The notes under the pieces are model-generated. The model had not been told where the DNA came from. It was given only the letters and a program-made list of their open reading frames with translations, and searched no databases. A stretch of DNA of 64,000 nucleotides from Gnetum montanum (Eukaryota; Streptophyta; Gnetopsida; Gnetales; Gnetaceae). Numbering within the stretch: position 1 is the stretch's first letter; every line of letters starts with the position of its first letter. The DNA is taken from NCBI GenBank assembly GCA_015680685.1, contig MNCI01021413.1, positions 159,258 to 223,257 on the forward strand, in the 5' to 3' direction. The translations under genes were made by a program, and so were the position numbers. Positions 23,007-33,593 of the stretch are shown piece after piece.

Positions 23007-23487
23007 TGATGAGCAGTGAAGGTACCCCTACACCCAACCATATGAATCACAAGAGTTTATGCATGATCTAATTAAATTTTGTGGACTCTATAGTTTTTTG
23101 GTGCACTAGTTCTCTAGGAAGTGAATTGGGTGTTAAGAACATTCGTTGTCTTCCCAACTACACTTTTGAAGCTCAAGGGTATGGTTTAAGTGTAATTGAG
23201 TCACATGATTTTTATCATTTTGTGTTTTATGACTTTGATACTTGAAATAAATAGGATAAAGAATAAAGTAATTAAATGTCTACTTTAATCTAAGTGGCTA
23301 ACTATTGTATAATTAGTCCTAACATAAGTATCCAGACCCACTTGTCGTTCACATCCTGAACACATATAACGTTATTGGGTTACCGAGCGTTAAGCATAGT
23401 TGGGATTACCAAATGTCATATGCATGCTCAAAGCAGTCGTAGTTATGTGTTTACTTAATTGCTATTTTACTTATCTTGCTTAATTAC
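23007..23487 (-). repeat. 5' LTR of element B, U5 part
   Basis: Begins tgatgagcagtgaaggtacccc. It is interrupted at 23487 by solo LTR C and continues at 24752. Confidence 0.85.
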
Positions 23488-24746
23488 TGTTGGCGACCGT
23501 TTGGGACCCGACCGCCAACGAGTGTCCTCGAACAGGATTTAGGTGCTTGCTAGTCTCTGGCAACACCAAGGCCCAAATACCTCCAAATAGACTCAGTAGT
23601 TAATGTGAGTATGTGTGTGTGTGCTGTTGTGGTGTGCGGTTGTGAGAAATGAAATGATTGCGTTGTGTGTAAACTATGAATGACTTTTCTTAAAGAGATT
23701 CAGCCAACTTTGCCAAGTACTGTGAGTTGTTGAGAGTTTCTATTTTGTTCAATTGCCTAGTCTACACGGTCCTTATAATACCTACTTGTAACAAATAAAA
23801 TTTTGCAAAAACATTTGAGCACAACTCTGCGAATCTACTTCTAATTTTCCCCAAAGAAAGAAATAGTTCCATAAGAAAACTAGAAATAGAGCAAGATTCG
23901 ATGGAAATAGATAGAAAAGAAAGCAGATTTGCGTGGACCTAAAATATTTAAACAAGGTAAAATGACATGAGTAAACACTTCGCAAGAAAGCTATCCCAAA
24001 TTCAATAACTACGAATTGTTCAAACTTCCAAGGCTCAAATAAGCAATTTCTTCAAGACAATCCTACTAAGCTACCATAAAATTGCTATGTAAACTACCAC
24101 GTACAAAACTCCATTTTGGCTAGATAATGGATGTCAACAATTGCATTAAATAGAACCTTCAAAAGAATTGACAATTTCTGATTGAAATACCACGGAGATT
24201 CACTTTAAAGATAAAAAGAAGCTATTCTGGTCCCATCAAAATACCAAAGATTTTCTGAACCCTCTTGACTATTGAATCATTCAACGGCATGACTACAAGC
24301 AGAGGCTCTCTTACAACAATCTCAATAGTAGTTCTTATATGTTTCACAATAATAAAATTTACTACTAAAATGCTCTTAAGGCTTTTAAACACAAGTGCTT
24401 CTATGGAAAAATTTTAACAGAAATTTCTATCGGGCAATAAGAACAATAAGAGCAATCTAAGAATCCCAAAATTATTTTCCAAGGATGATACTATCTAAAT
24501 CACTAGCTAAACAATTTTAAAAAAATAAAAATAAAACATAACTCACAGGACTATGACAAAGAGGCTGAAATCTTTTCTTTAGCAAGTCATCTTACAAGCA
24601 ATCTTTCACACTTTCTTCTTTACAAATGCTCTTCCCTAGACCCAAAGTGTGTCTCCAAGTGAGAGCCCAAGTATTCCCCAAGTGTGGTATCAATGTCTTC
24701 TTCTTGTGTTCTAATCTATTCCATGAAATGGCCAAATGTGCCAACA
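23488..24746. mobile_element. Solo LTR C, a different LTR family (1259 bp)
   Basis: It starts tgttggcgaccg and ends tgccaaca, a 7-bp terminal inverted repeat TGTTGGC/GCCAACA, and is flanked by a perfect 5-bp duplication attac (23483-23487 and 24747-24751). Removing it plus one duplication copy restores the host LTR text seen at 11545-11575. No gag, pol, primer site or purine tract is inside, so it is a lone LTR left by recombination. It is unrelated to the TGATGAG family. Orientation is undecided. Confidence 0.9.
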
Positions 24747-25134
24747 ATTACTTAATTAGCTTAATTACTAGGAAACATTGAATGAATAAATGAAAACATT
24801 AAATGCATGAATAAAATGATTAAGCTATCGAGAATGTTGTAAGGTTTATTAAAAAGCTAATCTTTATTGCTGCACACATCGTCGTGCTTGGGTACAATAG
24901 TGCTTGAATAAAGATTTGTACACTCAATGACTTTTGTTGCAGGCAATTGAGAAAATATTCTAACTCTCCAATGGAAAAACTACAAGAGCTTTGCTACAAC
25001 TATGACAAGATGATGCCTAAACATGGTGGGTTGGCACATATTTATAGGCAAGAATAGGCCCTGCATTGATGAGGCCTAGTCGACATGGCCTAGTCGATGA
25101 GGCCTTTTTGATGTAGCCAATCTGCAACTCATCA
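24747..25134 (-). repeat. 5' LTR of element B, U3 part
   Basis: Continues the LTR after solo LTR C. TATAAATA on the minus strand is near 25045, downstream of the motif array at 25070-25120 (gaggcctagtcgacatgg, cctagtcgatgagg). It ends actcatca at 25134, then attac of the target duplication. Confidence 0.85.
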
Positions 25135-26570
25135 ATTACAACCTATGTGAAAATCATAGAGAAGATAGTAATGCAAAAGGAATACAGTGAGTAGAGCAAG
25201 AAAAGGAAAAAGAACAAAGAAACAAGTAAGAACATGTATCAGAAAAAATGGAAAACAACTCTAGGAGAAAAGGCTATAGACTCAACCATAGAAGAGGATG
25301 ATGGATGTGACATCTGCCTATATGACCATCCAAAGGGCTATTGCCTAATTATGTTACATCTACAAGATTTTGGGGCTTTTGCTTTGAATCCCAAGTTTGT
25401 ACAAAAGCAAATGCCTAGAAAATTATCTTATTCATAAGGTAATTATAGATAGTCCTATAATCAACTATACTATTTCAGTGGGATGTCTTATCAGCCTCAA
25501 CACTATTATAAACCGTAGTGGTAAAACCCTTAGTCATGGGGGATGCCATCAACAAACCAACAATACCCTTATTACTAACTAGACCCATATGGCTACTATA
25601 TTCAACAACCTATTTCTCCATGTGGTTCTACTTCCTTTACCTCAAATCACTACTACCACTCTCTCGAATATCATCAACCCATAACATCCCCTATGGGATC
25701 ACCATTTCAAACCTCTTATCCTCTATGACATCCTTAATATTCTCATACTTCCCTCCACCATATGTCACCACCACCAACACAGGGAGGGTTGGCATCACAA
25801 CATCAACGGAAGAATGCCACTTGTGCTATGAACATACAAGTAAATGATAATGTTAGTAAATCTTAGCAAAAGTTTCAAAAATGTCCTTTCTTTAGGTTAG
25901 TTTCCACACATGGGCACAAAACTCATAGACCTACTAGCTCATCAAAACCAACATAAGGCCAGCCAAGTGCAACACCCTTCCTCACCAAAACAATGTCTCC
26001 CAATCCTATGCAAGAGCCAACACCCATTACCACTCCGATGAAAAACATAACAAATAAACCTATCATTATGGAGAGACAGGCAATTCCATGCATTACTATT
26101 GAAAAAAAAGGATGTAGTTATGGATCAATCTTCTAGAATGTCAACACAGTCATTACACCAATCCAAAGAAAATATGAAAAACAAGTGTGTGCACAAGAGA
26201 GAGCAAGGGCTACTAAATCAAAAGACACCTAGTGGCCAACAATTGAGAACTTTCAATGGTCCAAAGCATGCATGGAAACATCTGAACCACTTACTAATTC
26301 CCAAACTAAGAAAATGACTCCAACTAAGAACCTTAAAATGAAACTAATAAACCATGATCATACACCAATAGGAAAGGAAAAAAAGGGCTTAGTTGATCAT
26401 AATTCCATTACCATAAAAGTCATATGGGATAATAATTAAAAAGTTACATTACTGAAGATGGTAGGTGAACTACTTACAGTGTATGGCCTAAGAGATCTAG
26501 GGAGCATTTTTTGAACACTCGCCAAGGTTTACAGTCATGGGGAGATACCTTATGTTGATTCCAAAATTAA
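25135..26570 (+). pseudogene. Gag of element D, C-terminal part
   Basis: Resumes the Gag interrupted at 4642 with TYVKIIEKIVMQKEYSE, aligning with LIETVVEKVMQ of element A. Then come EEDDGCDICLYDHPKGYC (25280-25330; C-X2-C-X3-H-X4-C knuckle) and PKFVQKQMPRKL, followed by a Pro/Thr/His-rich tail with frameshifts (25440-26060). The last recognisable trace is YSHGEIPY near 26550, comparable to FSHGVYPP in A. Not functional. Confidence 0.72.
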
Positions 26571-29365
26571 TAAGTGCTTTTTCATTTTTATTTTACAATT
26601 ATTTTCACTTTTTTTGATTTTCTGATACTTTTTAGTTCTTAAACTTTTGACATTCTTTAATATCTTTTGATTCTTTTAAATTTTCTATTCTTTTAACATT
26701 TTTCATTCTTTGTACTTTTCACAATTTTTAGTATCTTTTTCATTTTATTTTATAATTTTTTTAAACCCTCTAAATAAATTTGATTGTTAATAAGACACAT
26801 TGAATAAAGGCAAGATGTAGTCCAATAAGGTGAAGATTTCTCTATGTTATCAAACCATAAAGGACTTACTATTTGTATAGTGAGACCAAACCACCCATCC
26901 ATCCATTCCAATAATAAGAGGTTCTTACCATGGACATAATGATATTCTTTTCCATTATACAACTAAGAATAAACTTGTGATCATTATGCCTAGACCAAAA
27001 AGTGAAGAACTAACAATGTGTGATAGCAAGGGGACTTGTGAACTCTTTTTGGATTATTATTGTGAGTTCTATCCTATCGGTAAGGAAGTATTATATCCTT
27101 GTAGATCTAATGAAAAATGGAATTAAGAGTATAATAAGTGCTACCTTACCATGTCATTGGAAAGACATGTTACCCATGCTTGAAGGTAGGCAACTTCTTA
27201 GGAATCTAAAAAATAAAACGTGCAATGAATAAACTCCTTCCTTAAACAATACACCAAGTGGTAATACTCCTTGCAACAATGGTAGTCTTATAGTTGTAAC
27301 TCTCAGAGATGACATGATGCCTTGTCATTGGAAGGTGGTTTGGACTTGGTTTGAATCTTGGATAGAAAGGCTAATGATTACTTTAACCATCAATAACACA
27401 CAAGAATTCATTATGCCTATGGTAAGATACCTCATGTTCCAATTTCTGCAATCCCTTCTAAGTCCATATCATCTCACTATATATTTAATCATAAGTTATG
27501 GTTTTGTGTAACATTGAGTTATTTTTCCAATTTGGTGATACTAACATGTGTGTTTTGCTAAACAGGTATGTCTTACATTCAACTCCTTGAGTGCCTACGA
27601 ACACTTTTAGGCATGGTTATACAAGGGCACTAAGGACTGGAGATGCTTTGGGGAGGATCCACTTCTATAACTCTTGTATTTCATACTTTCCAAGCAATTC
27701 CACATTATCTTGTGCCTTTTGAAACATCTAATAAACTTCCCATATCATTTAATAATTTGTCCATAAATCAGAAATTCATTAGCCATCTCTTGTCCATACC
27801 ATAAACTTTCATTGCTCAAGATTCCTTCTTCATGAGCCTTGAACACTAAATTGTTGAAAACTATGCATCACTCATGGCCCATGACCCTTTAGACAAGTTT
27901 TATATCTTTCAAACCATTTATTTGACTCATTTTTTCCAAAAAAAAAGTAATGAAAGATTTAAAATTTTTAACGATGATGTCGTAGTTATGATGTTGTATG
28001 CACCTACGATGTCATATCTACGATGTCACGCATATAAAAATAGGCTATATATGTGTAGGAGTTAGTGAAATTTTCCATTTCTCTTATTTTTAGTAAGAGA
28101 AGTTTTTGTAGTTTTTCCTCAGCCGCCTTGCACACTGGCTTCCAAAGGCCATAACTTCACCCTTGTAGCTCTGATTTCCAAAATTCTTAAATCCTATTGA
28201 TCCTAGAGCACTTAACTTAGTCGTGGTGATTGGGGGGTGGGGGATGCATTGTGTGATACAAGTGAATAAAAATTTAAAAATTTGAGCCAAAAATTCTTGA
28301 CACTAGAAGATACTATAGAGGGTAAGTACAAAGAGATAATAAGAATCTTAAAGTTAATAAATTAAACTAAGGCTAGAAAGATTCAGATAAAACTCTTAAT
28401 AGACCATATCAGCTATTTTAGGTCATAATAAGCAAGCAAAATGATAGAAGGTCATAAGTAACTAAAAGATATAACACCTAAGGGGTTCCTTTTTGAAAAG
28501 TTTTTGAACTCTGCAATCATAATAGGATAAGAACTTAATCTAATCAAGGGTATGAGCAAGGTAAAAAACTATTAAGAATTGATAGGAACATCTAATATTT
28601 CAAACCCTTGTTAATTGCAAATGGTCCCAAAGAGGATACCATAAGGAGGACCTTCACAACATGGGAGCAAAAGAGTAAGAAGCCATGGGAGAGGCCAAGT
28701 GAGGGAATAAACCCCATAAGTAGAACACGAAAAGCAGGAGGCTCAATCATACAACATTCATCAAGAAACTCATGCTACAGAGCACTTAGCCAAGGAGAGG
28801 TAGAAATTCCATAAGCACCTAAACAAGGATAGTAACCCATGTTATTACTAGATTACCTTTAGGTCATCTAATAAGATCGATCATGTCCATGATCATGATG
28901 GGACTAAATTTTGGTTCCTTTACAAAATTTTCTTCAGAAGTAGTGAAGACGCAACTCCAAGCATCTCCATTATGGCCCACACTAACCAATAGCAGTATAT
29001 GGAACTTAGGAGAAACTACCAATTCTGGTAGAACAAATAGGTTGATGCTATATTGAAACTTGAAGGAGTCTTTGTGCCATACTTAGTAGAGAGGACATAT
29101 GGAAAGAAAATATAGGGACAAAAGAGGAGAAACTTTCTAGAAGCCTAATGACAAAGGGAAGAAGTCAATGGAAGAGCCACAATTGCCCAAAATATGAACT
29201 ACATCAAGTCACCTTAAATTTTGTTTTTATTTTGTCATGTAATTGTGTCATTTTTTGTACACACCACTATGACACTCAGAGTCAGTTAATAATCTTATAC
29301 CTTCCCAATTTTGTAAAGAAAGCTTGATCTATCCTGTTAACTCAAGGACAATTTTTTAGTTAGTT
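26571..29365 (+). other. Spacer of element D with internal module
   Basis: T-rich sequence just after gag (26571-26760) matches the spacer start of A. The rest has no credible gene; short open frames at 26750-28814 have no recognisable domain. It contains the internal promoter-like module at 27973-28260 and may hold an unrecognisable ORF3 remnant (28600-29200, Lys/Arg-rich). Confidence 0.55.
27973..28260 (+). promoter_or_regulatory. Internal U3-like module of element D
   Basis: The array gatgatgtcgtag, gatgttgtatg, ctacgatgtcat, ctacgatgtcac (27973-28029) is followed by a TATA-like tataaaaatag at 28033-28043. D's own 3' LTR U3 has the same motifs (29485-29540: atgatgtcgtat, tgatattgtag, atgtcatcgtag) before its TATAAAT at 29567. 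Downstream the text ccaaaggccataacttc matches F (about 49900) and H. Confidence 0.6.
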
Positions 29366-29374
29366 TTGGGGGTA
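29366..29374 (+). promoter_or_regulatory. Polypurine tract of element D
   Basis: tgggggta directly precedes the 3' LTR at 29375. Confidence 0.65.
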
Positions 29375-30336
29375 TGATAATCATCAATTGGCTAGGATAT
29401 CATTGATTCTACATCACATCTACAATATCGTTGATGTTATATCTCATATGTTTAACAAAAATTCAATTTTTGTCCCCTAATGATATCGTAACTATGATGT
29501 CGTATATTTGATATTGTAGCACAAGTTATGTCATCGTAGATCCAATACTGCAGGATATGTGCAACCTATAAATACAACACATGGGTGCATGGATCTGAAG
29601 AAGTTTGATTCCACCCTTAGGTAGATTCTTGTAGTTTTGTTTTGTAGTTTTAGTGATAGAGTGAATGTCCACAATATCGTGTTGAGCAATTGTACAAAAT
29701 ATTTATTCAAGTGAAGTGTACCTAGGCACAATTCATGTCTACAAATAAAGATTAAGATTGCTTTTCTTCATTGCAGCATCCACTTAGTTTTACTATTTTT
29801 CTTAGCTTAGTTTCTATTGTTTTCTTAGTTTAATCATTTACATTTTCAAGTACTTTACTTTCTTGTTCACTAGTAAAGTAGAATGAGGATGATTGGTTTC
29901 GAGCATTTAAGTGTAATCGTTTGGTAATCCCAGTAGTGTTATAGTTTGGTTCACCTAGTAGCATAACGCTTGGTAACCCAGTAATGGTTACATGAGCCAA
30001 AGACATGTATGGTAAGCCAAGACCAAATGCTCATCACTCTAGGCTAGAGTAAATTTACATTACTGTCATTACTTAGACTTAGGATTAAATTTCATTCCCA
30101 ATTATGTTTATCACTAGGAGTATTAAAGGCCAAACAACATCAATTATCATATGCCTCACTTTGGACTAAACCATATGTGACAAAGCTACCACCAATCCAA
30201 GTGGAGAGACAGTGTCCTGCAATCAATGCTTAACAATCTAGATGCCACAACTAGTCCCATCCACGGAATTCGACCAGATTGTTCATGAATGCTTGTGATT
30301 CATACGGTTGAGCATAGGGGTACCTGCTTCTCGTCA
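29375..30336 (+). repeat. 3' LTR of element D (962 bp)
   Basis: Starts tgataatcatcaattgg and ends cttctcgtca. TATAAAT is at 29567-29573, with an ataaagatt signal near 29742. Repeated cttggtaa(t/c)cccagta blocks at 29930-29985 are the equivalent of the Z minisatellite. Confidence 0.82.
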
Positions 30337-30381
30337 TATATGTAGAACTTACGTATGATGTAATAGTGCCTCATGTTTAAT

Positions 30382-30551
30382 GGTTGGTTCAAGTGGTTAA
30401 CTCATTGCCTTGTCAAGCAAGAGGTTGTCACTATGAGTCATACATGAGGTATCATTATATTTCTCTATGGTTATTCAAAATTATCATATTGGCTTATGTT
30501 TTGGGGTGTACTTATCATCATTAGTTTTGGTTCTAATACCCCTCCCCCTAT
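30382..30551 (+). repeat. tRNA-derived SINE-like copy 1
   Basis: Starts tggttcaagtggttaac, A-box-like, and ends ggttctaatacccctcccccta. The 3' end matches copy 3 (ggttccaacacccctctcccc). The body aligns with copy 3 only loosely. Confidence 0.5.
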
Positions 30552-30714
30552 GGTAAGTAGCCTATATCCTACAAGTTAGAAGTTCATTCTAAATGAGTTT
30601 GTTATGATATATAGGCATTATAGAGCCTCTAAGTAATGAAATATTATAAAAGAAAAAAAAGTAATGTACCCAAAGGATAATACAATATTTTCATGTATGC
30701 AATCATATCAATAA

Positions 30715-30830
30715 GAATTTGTAGGCAAGAGGTTACTAGTTCAAGTCATAGTTAAGATATCGTTATATTTTTCTTAAGTTCTTCTAATGTATACTAGTTA
30801 TATGTCTTTGGATGTACCTATAGTTAAATT
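30715..30830 (+). repeat. SINE-like copy 2, partial
   Basis: gcaagaggttactagttcaagtcatag, with a B-box-like gttcaagtc, resembles the middle of copy 1 (gcaagaggttgtcac...gagtcata). The 5' end and tail are missing or unrecognisable. Confidence 0.4.
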
Positions 30831-30845
30831 ACTTTTTGTAACAAT

Positions 30846-31021
30846 GAAGTGTTAGCCTATTAGTAAGACTTTTAATTTGAAAGCTCCAAGTCATGGGTTC
30901 GATTCTGGTGGGTAATGCTAAGTTATAAAGTTTCAATTTGACTATATATATTGGGGTATATTTATATTACAATTAATTCAAGGTTCCAACACCCCTCTCC
31001 CCTCCAACCTATAAAAAAAAA
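30846..31021 (+). repeat. SINE-like copy 3, best preserved
   Basis: An A-box-like tagcctattagtaag (30853-30867) is followed 29 bp later by a B-box-like ggttcgattct (30896-30906), as in RNA polymerase III promoters. A body of about 100 bp ends with ccaacacccctctcccc and an A-tail (31013-31021). This fits a tRNA-derived SINE. Confidence 0.65.
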
Positions 31022-31238
31022 GACCTCAAATCACATCAAAAATCATCCCCTTGTATATATAAAGGGCCATTACTTGAAGGTTCAATTCTACCAAGGTAGG
31101 TCATAGGAGGGTAAACGCCTAACCTCTTTTCAATTCTGGTGGATGGGTAAATGCCTAACCTCTTTTCAAGTGGCTACATCAAAACTTAAACCTACGTCTT
31201 ATGACTTTAGAAAAAAGCATTTTATCATCATCCAAATG

Positions 31239-31263
31239 ATTATATATATATATATATAATCAT
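31239..31263. repeat. (TA)n microsatellite in a palindrome
   Basis: About ten TA units flanked by atgat and atcat, so the whole stretch is self-complementary. Confidence 0.85.
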
Positions 31264-32174
31264 CTTGGTGGCTATGATAGTTGTTTACATGACATCATAG
31301 TTTATGAACATATATTTTTATTATGCTCCTAGGTAGCACATCTTAGCATACTCTTTGGGATTGAACTTATGAATTGTAAACTATAAGTTACATACAAAGA
31401 ATCATCACTCAAAACACCAATGCTCATTGTACTAGGTGGGATTTTGAGAAGTTAAGTGGATGGACAAAAATGTAACCTCTTCAAGTGAATGTGCCCAAGT
31501 TGGAGCTCATATTATCCAACTCGAGAAATAAACACCTTCATTGTTGGTGTAACTTAGCTAGAACGTTGAGGTGAGGAAGTGGGGATATTTGAATATAAAA
31601 CTATTTTAGTGTGTAAAACTATTTGACTTTGCATCCTCAAGACAAATAGCCAACATGAAACTCTTGGAAAACTTAAGCAAAATATAATAATGTCAAATTA
31701 ACATTTTCTTGGGATTGAAATTATAAGTTACTAGCCACAAGCCTAAGTAGAACACAAAGGTGCAGGTGCACTAGGCCTTCTAACTTTTGTTATATAACAC
31801 AAACACATATAATTAGTAGTCAAAAACTTCCTAATGTGCTATTCATAAGATTTATTTATTTTTTCTTTTTGGATTGGGGAGGGGGATGTGTTGAAACCTA
31901 AAAAATAAATAATAATATAAAAAAACATAGAGTGCATTAGATCAATAAAGAAATAGTTTAAAGAAAAAGCCCAATAGTTTTGGGATGCCTTTTTAGATTT
32001 TCATTCTTACAACCAATCTTGGAAAACCTTCCCATTTGGGGTAAGAAAGGGATTAGGCCTTGTTCTTTTTTGGAAGCATCACGAGTTTTCCCTTCCTACT
32101 AAAGGCTTTCTTGGAAAGAGAAGGAGAGTTCCAAAGATAAGCTGAGATGTGGGGGGTGGGATGGGTGTACATGG

Positions 32175-32340
32175 GGAGTAGAGAGGAGGTGTTGGAACTT
32201 GAAATAATTGAAACATAGGTACAACCCAAGATGCATAGTTCAAATAGAACTTTACAACTCAGCATTGCCCACCAAAATCAAACCCATGACTTAGAGTTTC
32301 CAAATCAAATCAAGAATCATACCATTAGGATAACACGAGA
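32175..32340 (-). repeat. SINE-like copy 4, reversed
   Basis: On the minus strand: taagtcatgggtttgattttggtgggcaatgct, then a body ending ttccaacacctcctctct. Nearly every block aligns with copy 3 (aagtcatgggttcgattctggtgggtaatgct). Confidence 0.62.
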
Positions 32341-33059
32341 ACCTATTTTCCAAAACAAAAACAAAAAGAAAATTATTATTGCATGAAACAAATTAATTGT
32401 GTAGCTTTCACTAAATTTTTTTTGGCTTGAAGCTATAACTAAAAAGTTATATCTTTGAGAATCTAATATTTAGCTTCTGAAGAAAGGTCATAGTTGTGCT
32501 CTTGCTACTAGAAAATAACTATAACATAGCTTCCAAATAGAATAGAGAACCAACTTCCAAATACACTACCAAATGCAAAGAAAAGAATTAGAGAAAGCAA
32601 GTTGCTCACTAAGAATGATATCATTAAAAATTTTGGATGTTCATTTCGAAGCATGGTGTGCAATAAGATACTCACCAAAAAATAAAAAATAAAAAAATTC
32701 ACTTTTACAAAGAGGACATTGAGAAGAAACAATTCCCATTTATTTAAGATTAGTGCTAATAGGGATACCTTAAGGAATAAAACATCATAAAAAAAAATGA
32801 ATTTTTGGAAAGGTACAAACTCTCAAAATATCTACCATTTTCCTCCTACAAAAGTGCTCAACAATGATAGTAATAAACATGAGTAGATTGAAGCATTCAT
32901 TTAATAACTAAAACCTTGCTAGCAAGGATGAGCTTTTTTCCTTTTCCATTTATCAAGCTTTTTTTTAATTTTATCAACCACAAGAGATATATAAGTTTAG
33001 GTAATGGTCAATTTACTTTTTGCTAATTGCTCTCTAGCCATAGGTCCAACTTTTTCAAG

Positions 33060-33185
33060 TTAAGGTGATACCCAGTAAAATACGAAGATGCCTTAAATGT
33101 GTTTCGAACTTGCAACTCCTTACCTATATAAAACTAGTGTGAAGAGAAAAACTAACATCTCATTAGCCAAATAACAAGATAACCT
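33060..33185 (-). repeat. SINE-like copy 5, reversed, possibly another family
   Basis: On the minus strand tggctaatgagatgttag (A-box-like) is followed by gcaagttcgaaacac (B-box-like, 33113-33099). The 3' part is short and unlike copies 1-4. A further A-box-like ggttagctcaataagtaag sits at 33235 on the plus strand without a clear B box. Confidence 0.45.
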
Positions 33186-33399
33186 ATAAGATAGAAATAA
33201 CTAATTGATAATAATGTCTAATTTTACCCTGTTCGGTTAGCTCAATAAGTAAGCTGATATGATTGGCTCCAAAGCAATAGGTAACACCTCCATGCTTGCT
33301 TGAAGGCATGTTCTAAGCATACGTATGCAGGGAAAGAAAAACAAAATAACATATTGAATGCTTACTCTATTCAAATGTTTATTTTTTCACCCAAAGAAC

Positions 33400-33593
33400 A
33401 AAACCTGAGGCGCTACCGTGCGTACGCGTACAATAAATTATTTATACAATGTCTCCTGGACTTTCCGTGTATTTGCTTATCGCAAGCACAATCGTGCGTA
33501 AAAGGGTTTAAGTGCGCTGGGAGAGATGGTAAATGTCGCGAATGGCTAATCATCCGAGACCGCAGTTGAATTCTGAAGTAAGACTTTGAGACC
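33400..33593 (+). promoter_or_regulatory. CpG-richer region and 5' UTR upstream of GEMIN2
   Basis: By eye about 14 CpG dinucleotides occur in the 190 bp before the start codon (for example gtgcgtacgcgtac at 33418-33431), far denser than in the retroelements. A possible TATA-like attatttatac is at 33436. This fits an unmethylated active promoter; the transcription start cannot be placed. Confidence 0.45.

Larger units (their letters stand above)
4643..25134 (-). mobile_element. Element B: Athila-like gag-pol-ORF3 retrotransposon
   Basis: Minus-strand order: 5' LTR (25134 to 23007, interrupted by solo LTR C), primer site (23006-22988), gag (22854-20980), protease/RT/RNase H/integrase (20480-17095), spacer, internal promoter-like module (about 15620-15330), ORF3 (15049-12150), purine tract (11979-11969) and 3' LTR (11968 to 4643, interrupted by element A). 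Flanks are gctac (4638-4642) and attac (25135-25139), a decayed 5-bp target duplication within the gag gene of D. After removing insertions the element is about 12.8 kb. Confidence 0.85.
3237..30336 (+). mobile_element. Element D: gag-only LTR retrotransposon, split by element B
   Basis: Left part 3237-4642: primer site at 3237 (gcgctattgtcaaagatgg, lacking the first bases) and the N-terminal two-thirds of gag. Right part 25135-30336: the rest of gag, a spacer, an internal promoter-like module, a purine tract (29366-29374) and the 3' LTR. The reading frame across the gap resumes where the Gag of element A predicts, which proves the two parts belong together. The 5' LTR is not in the window; element Z lies at that junction. 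No pol was found. D hosts B and is therefore older than it. Confidence 0.8.

Noticed and set aside
30846..31021. Functional tRNA gene
   Set aside because: A- and B-box-like motifs are present, but no cloverleaf can be formed and the sequence runs into a SINE-like body and A-tail.
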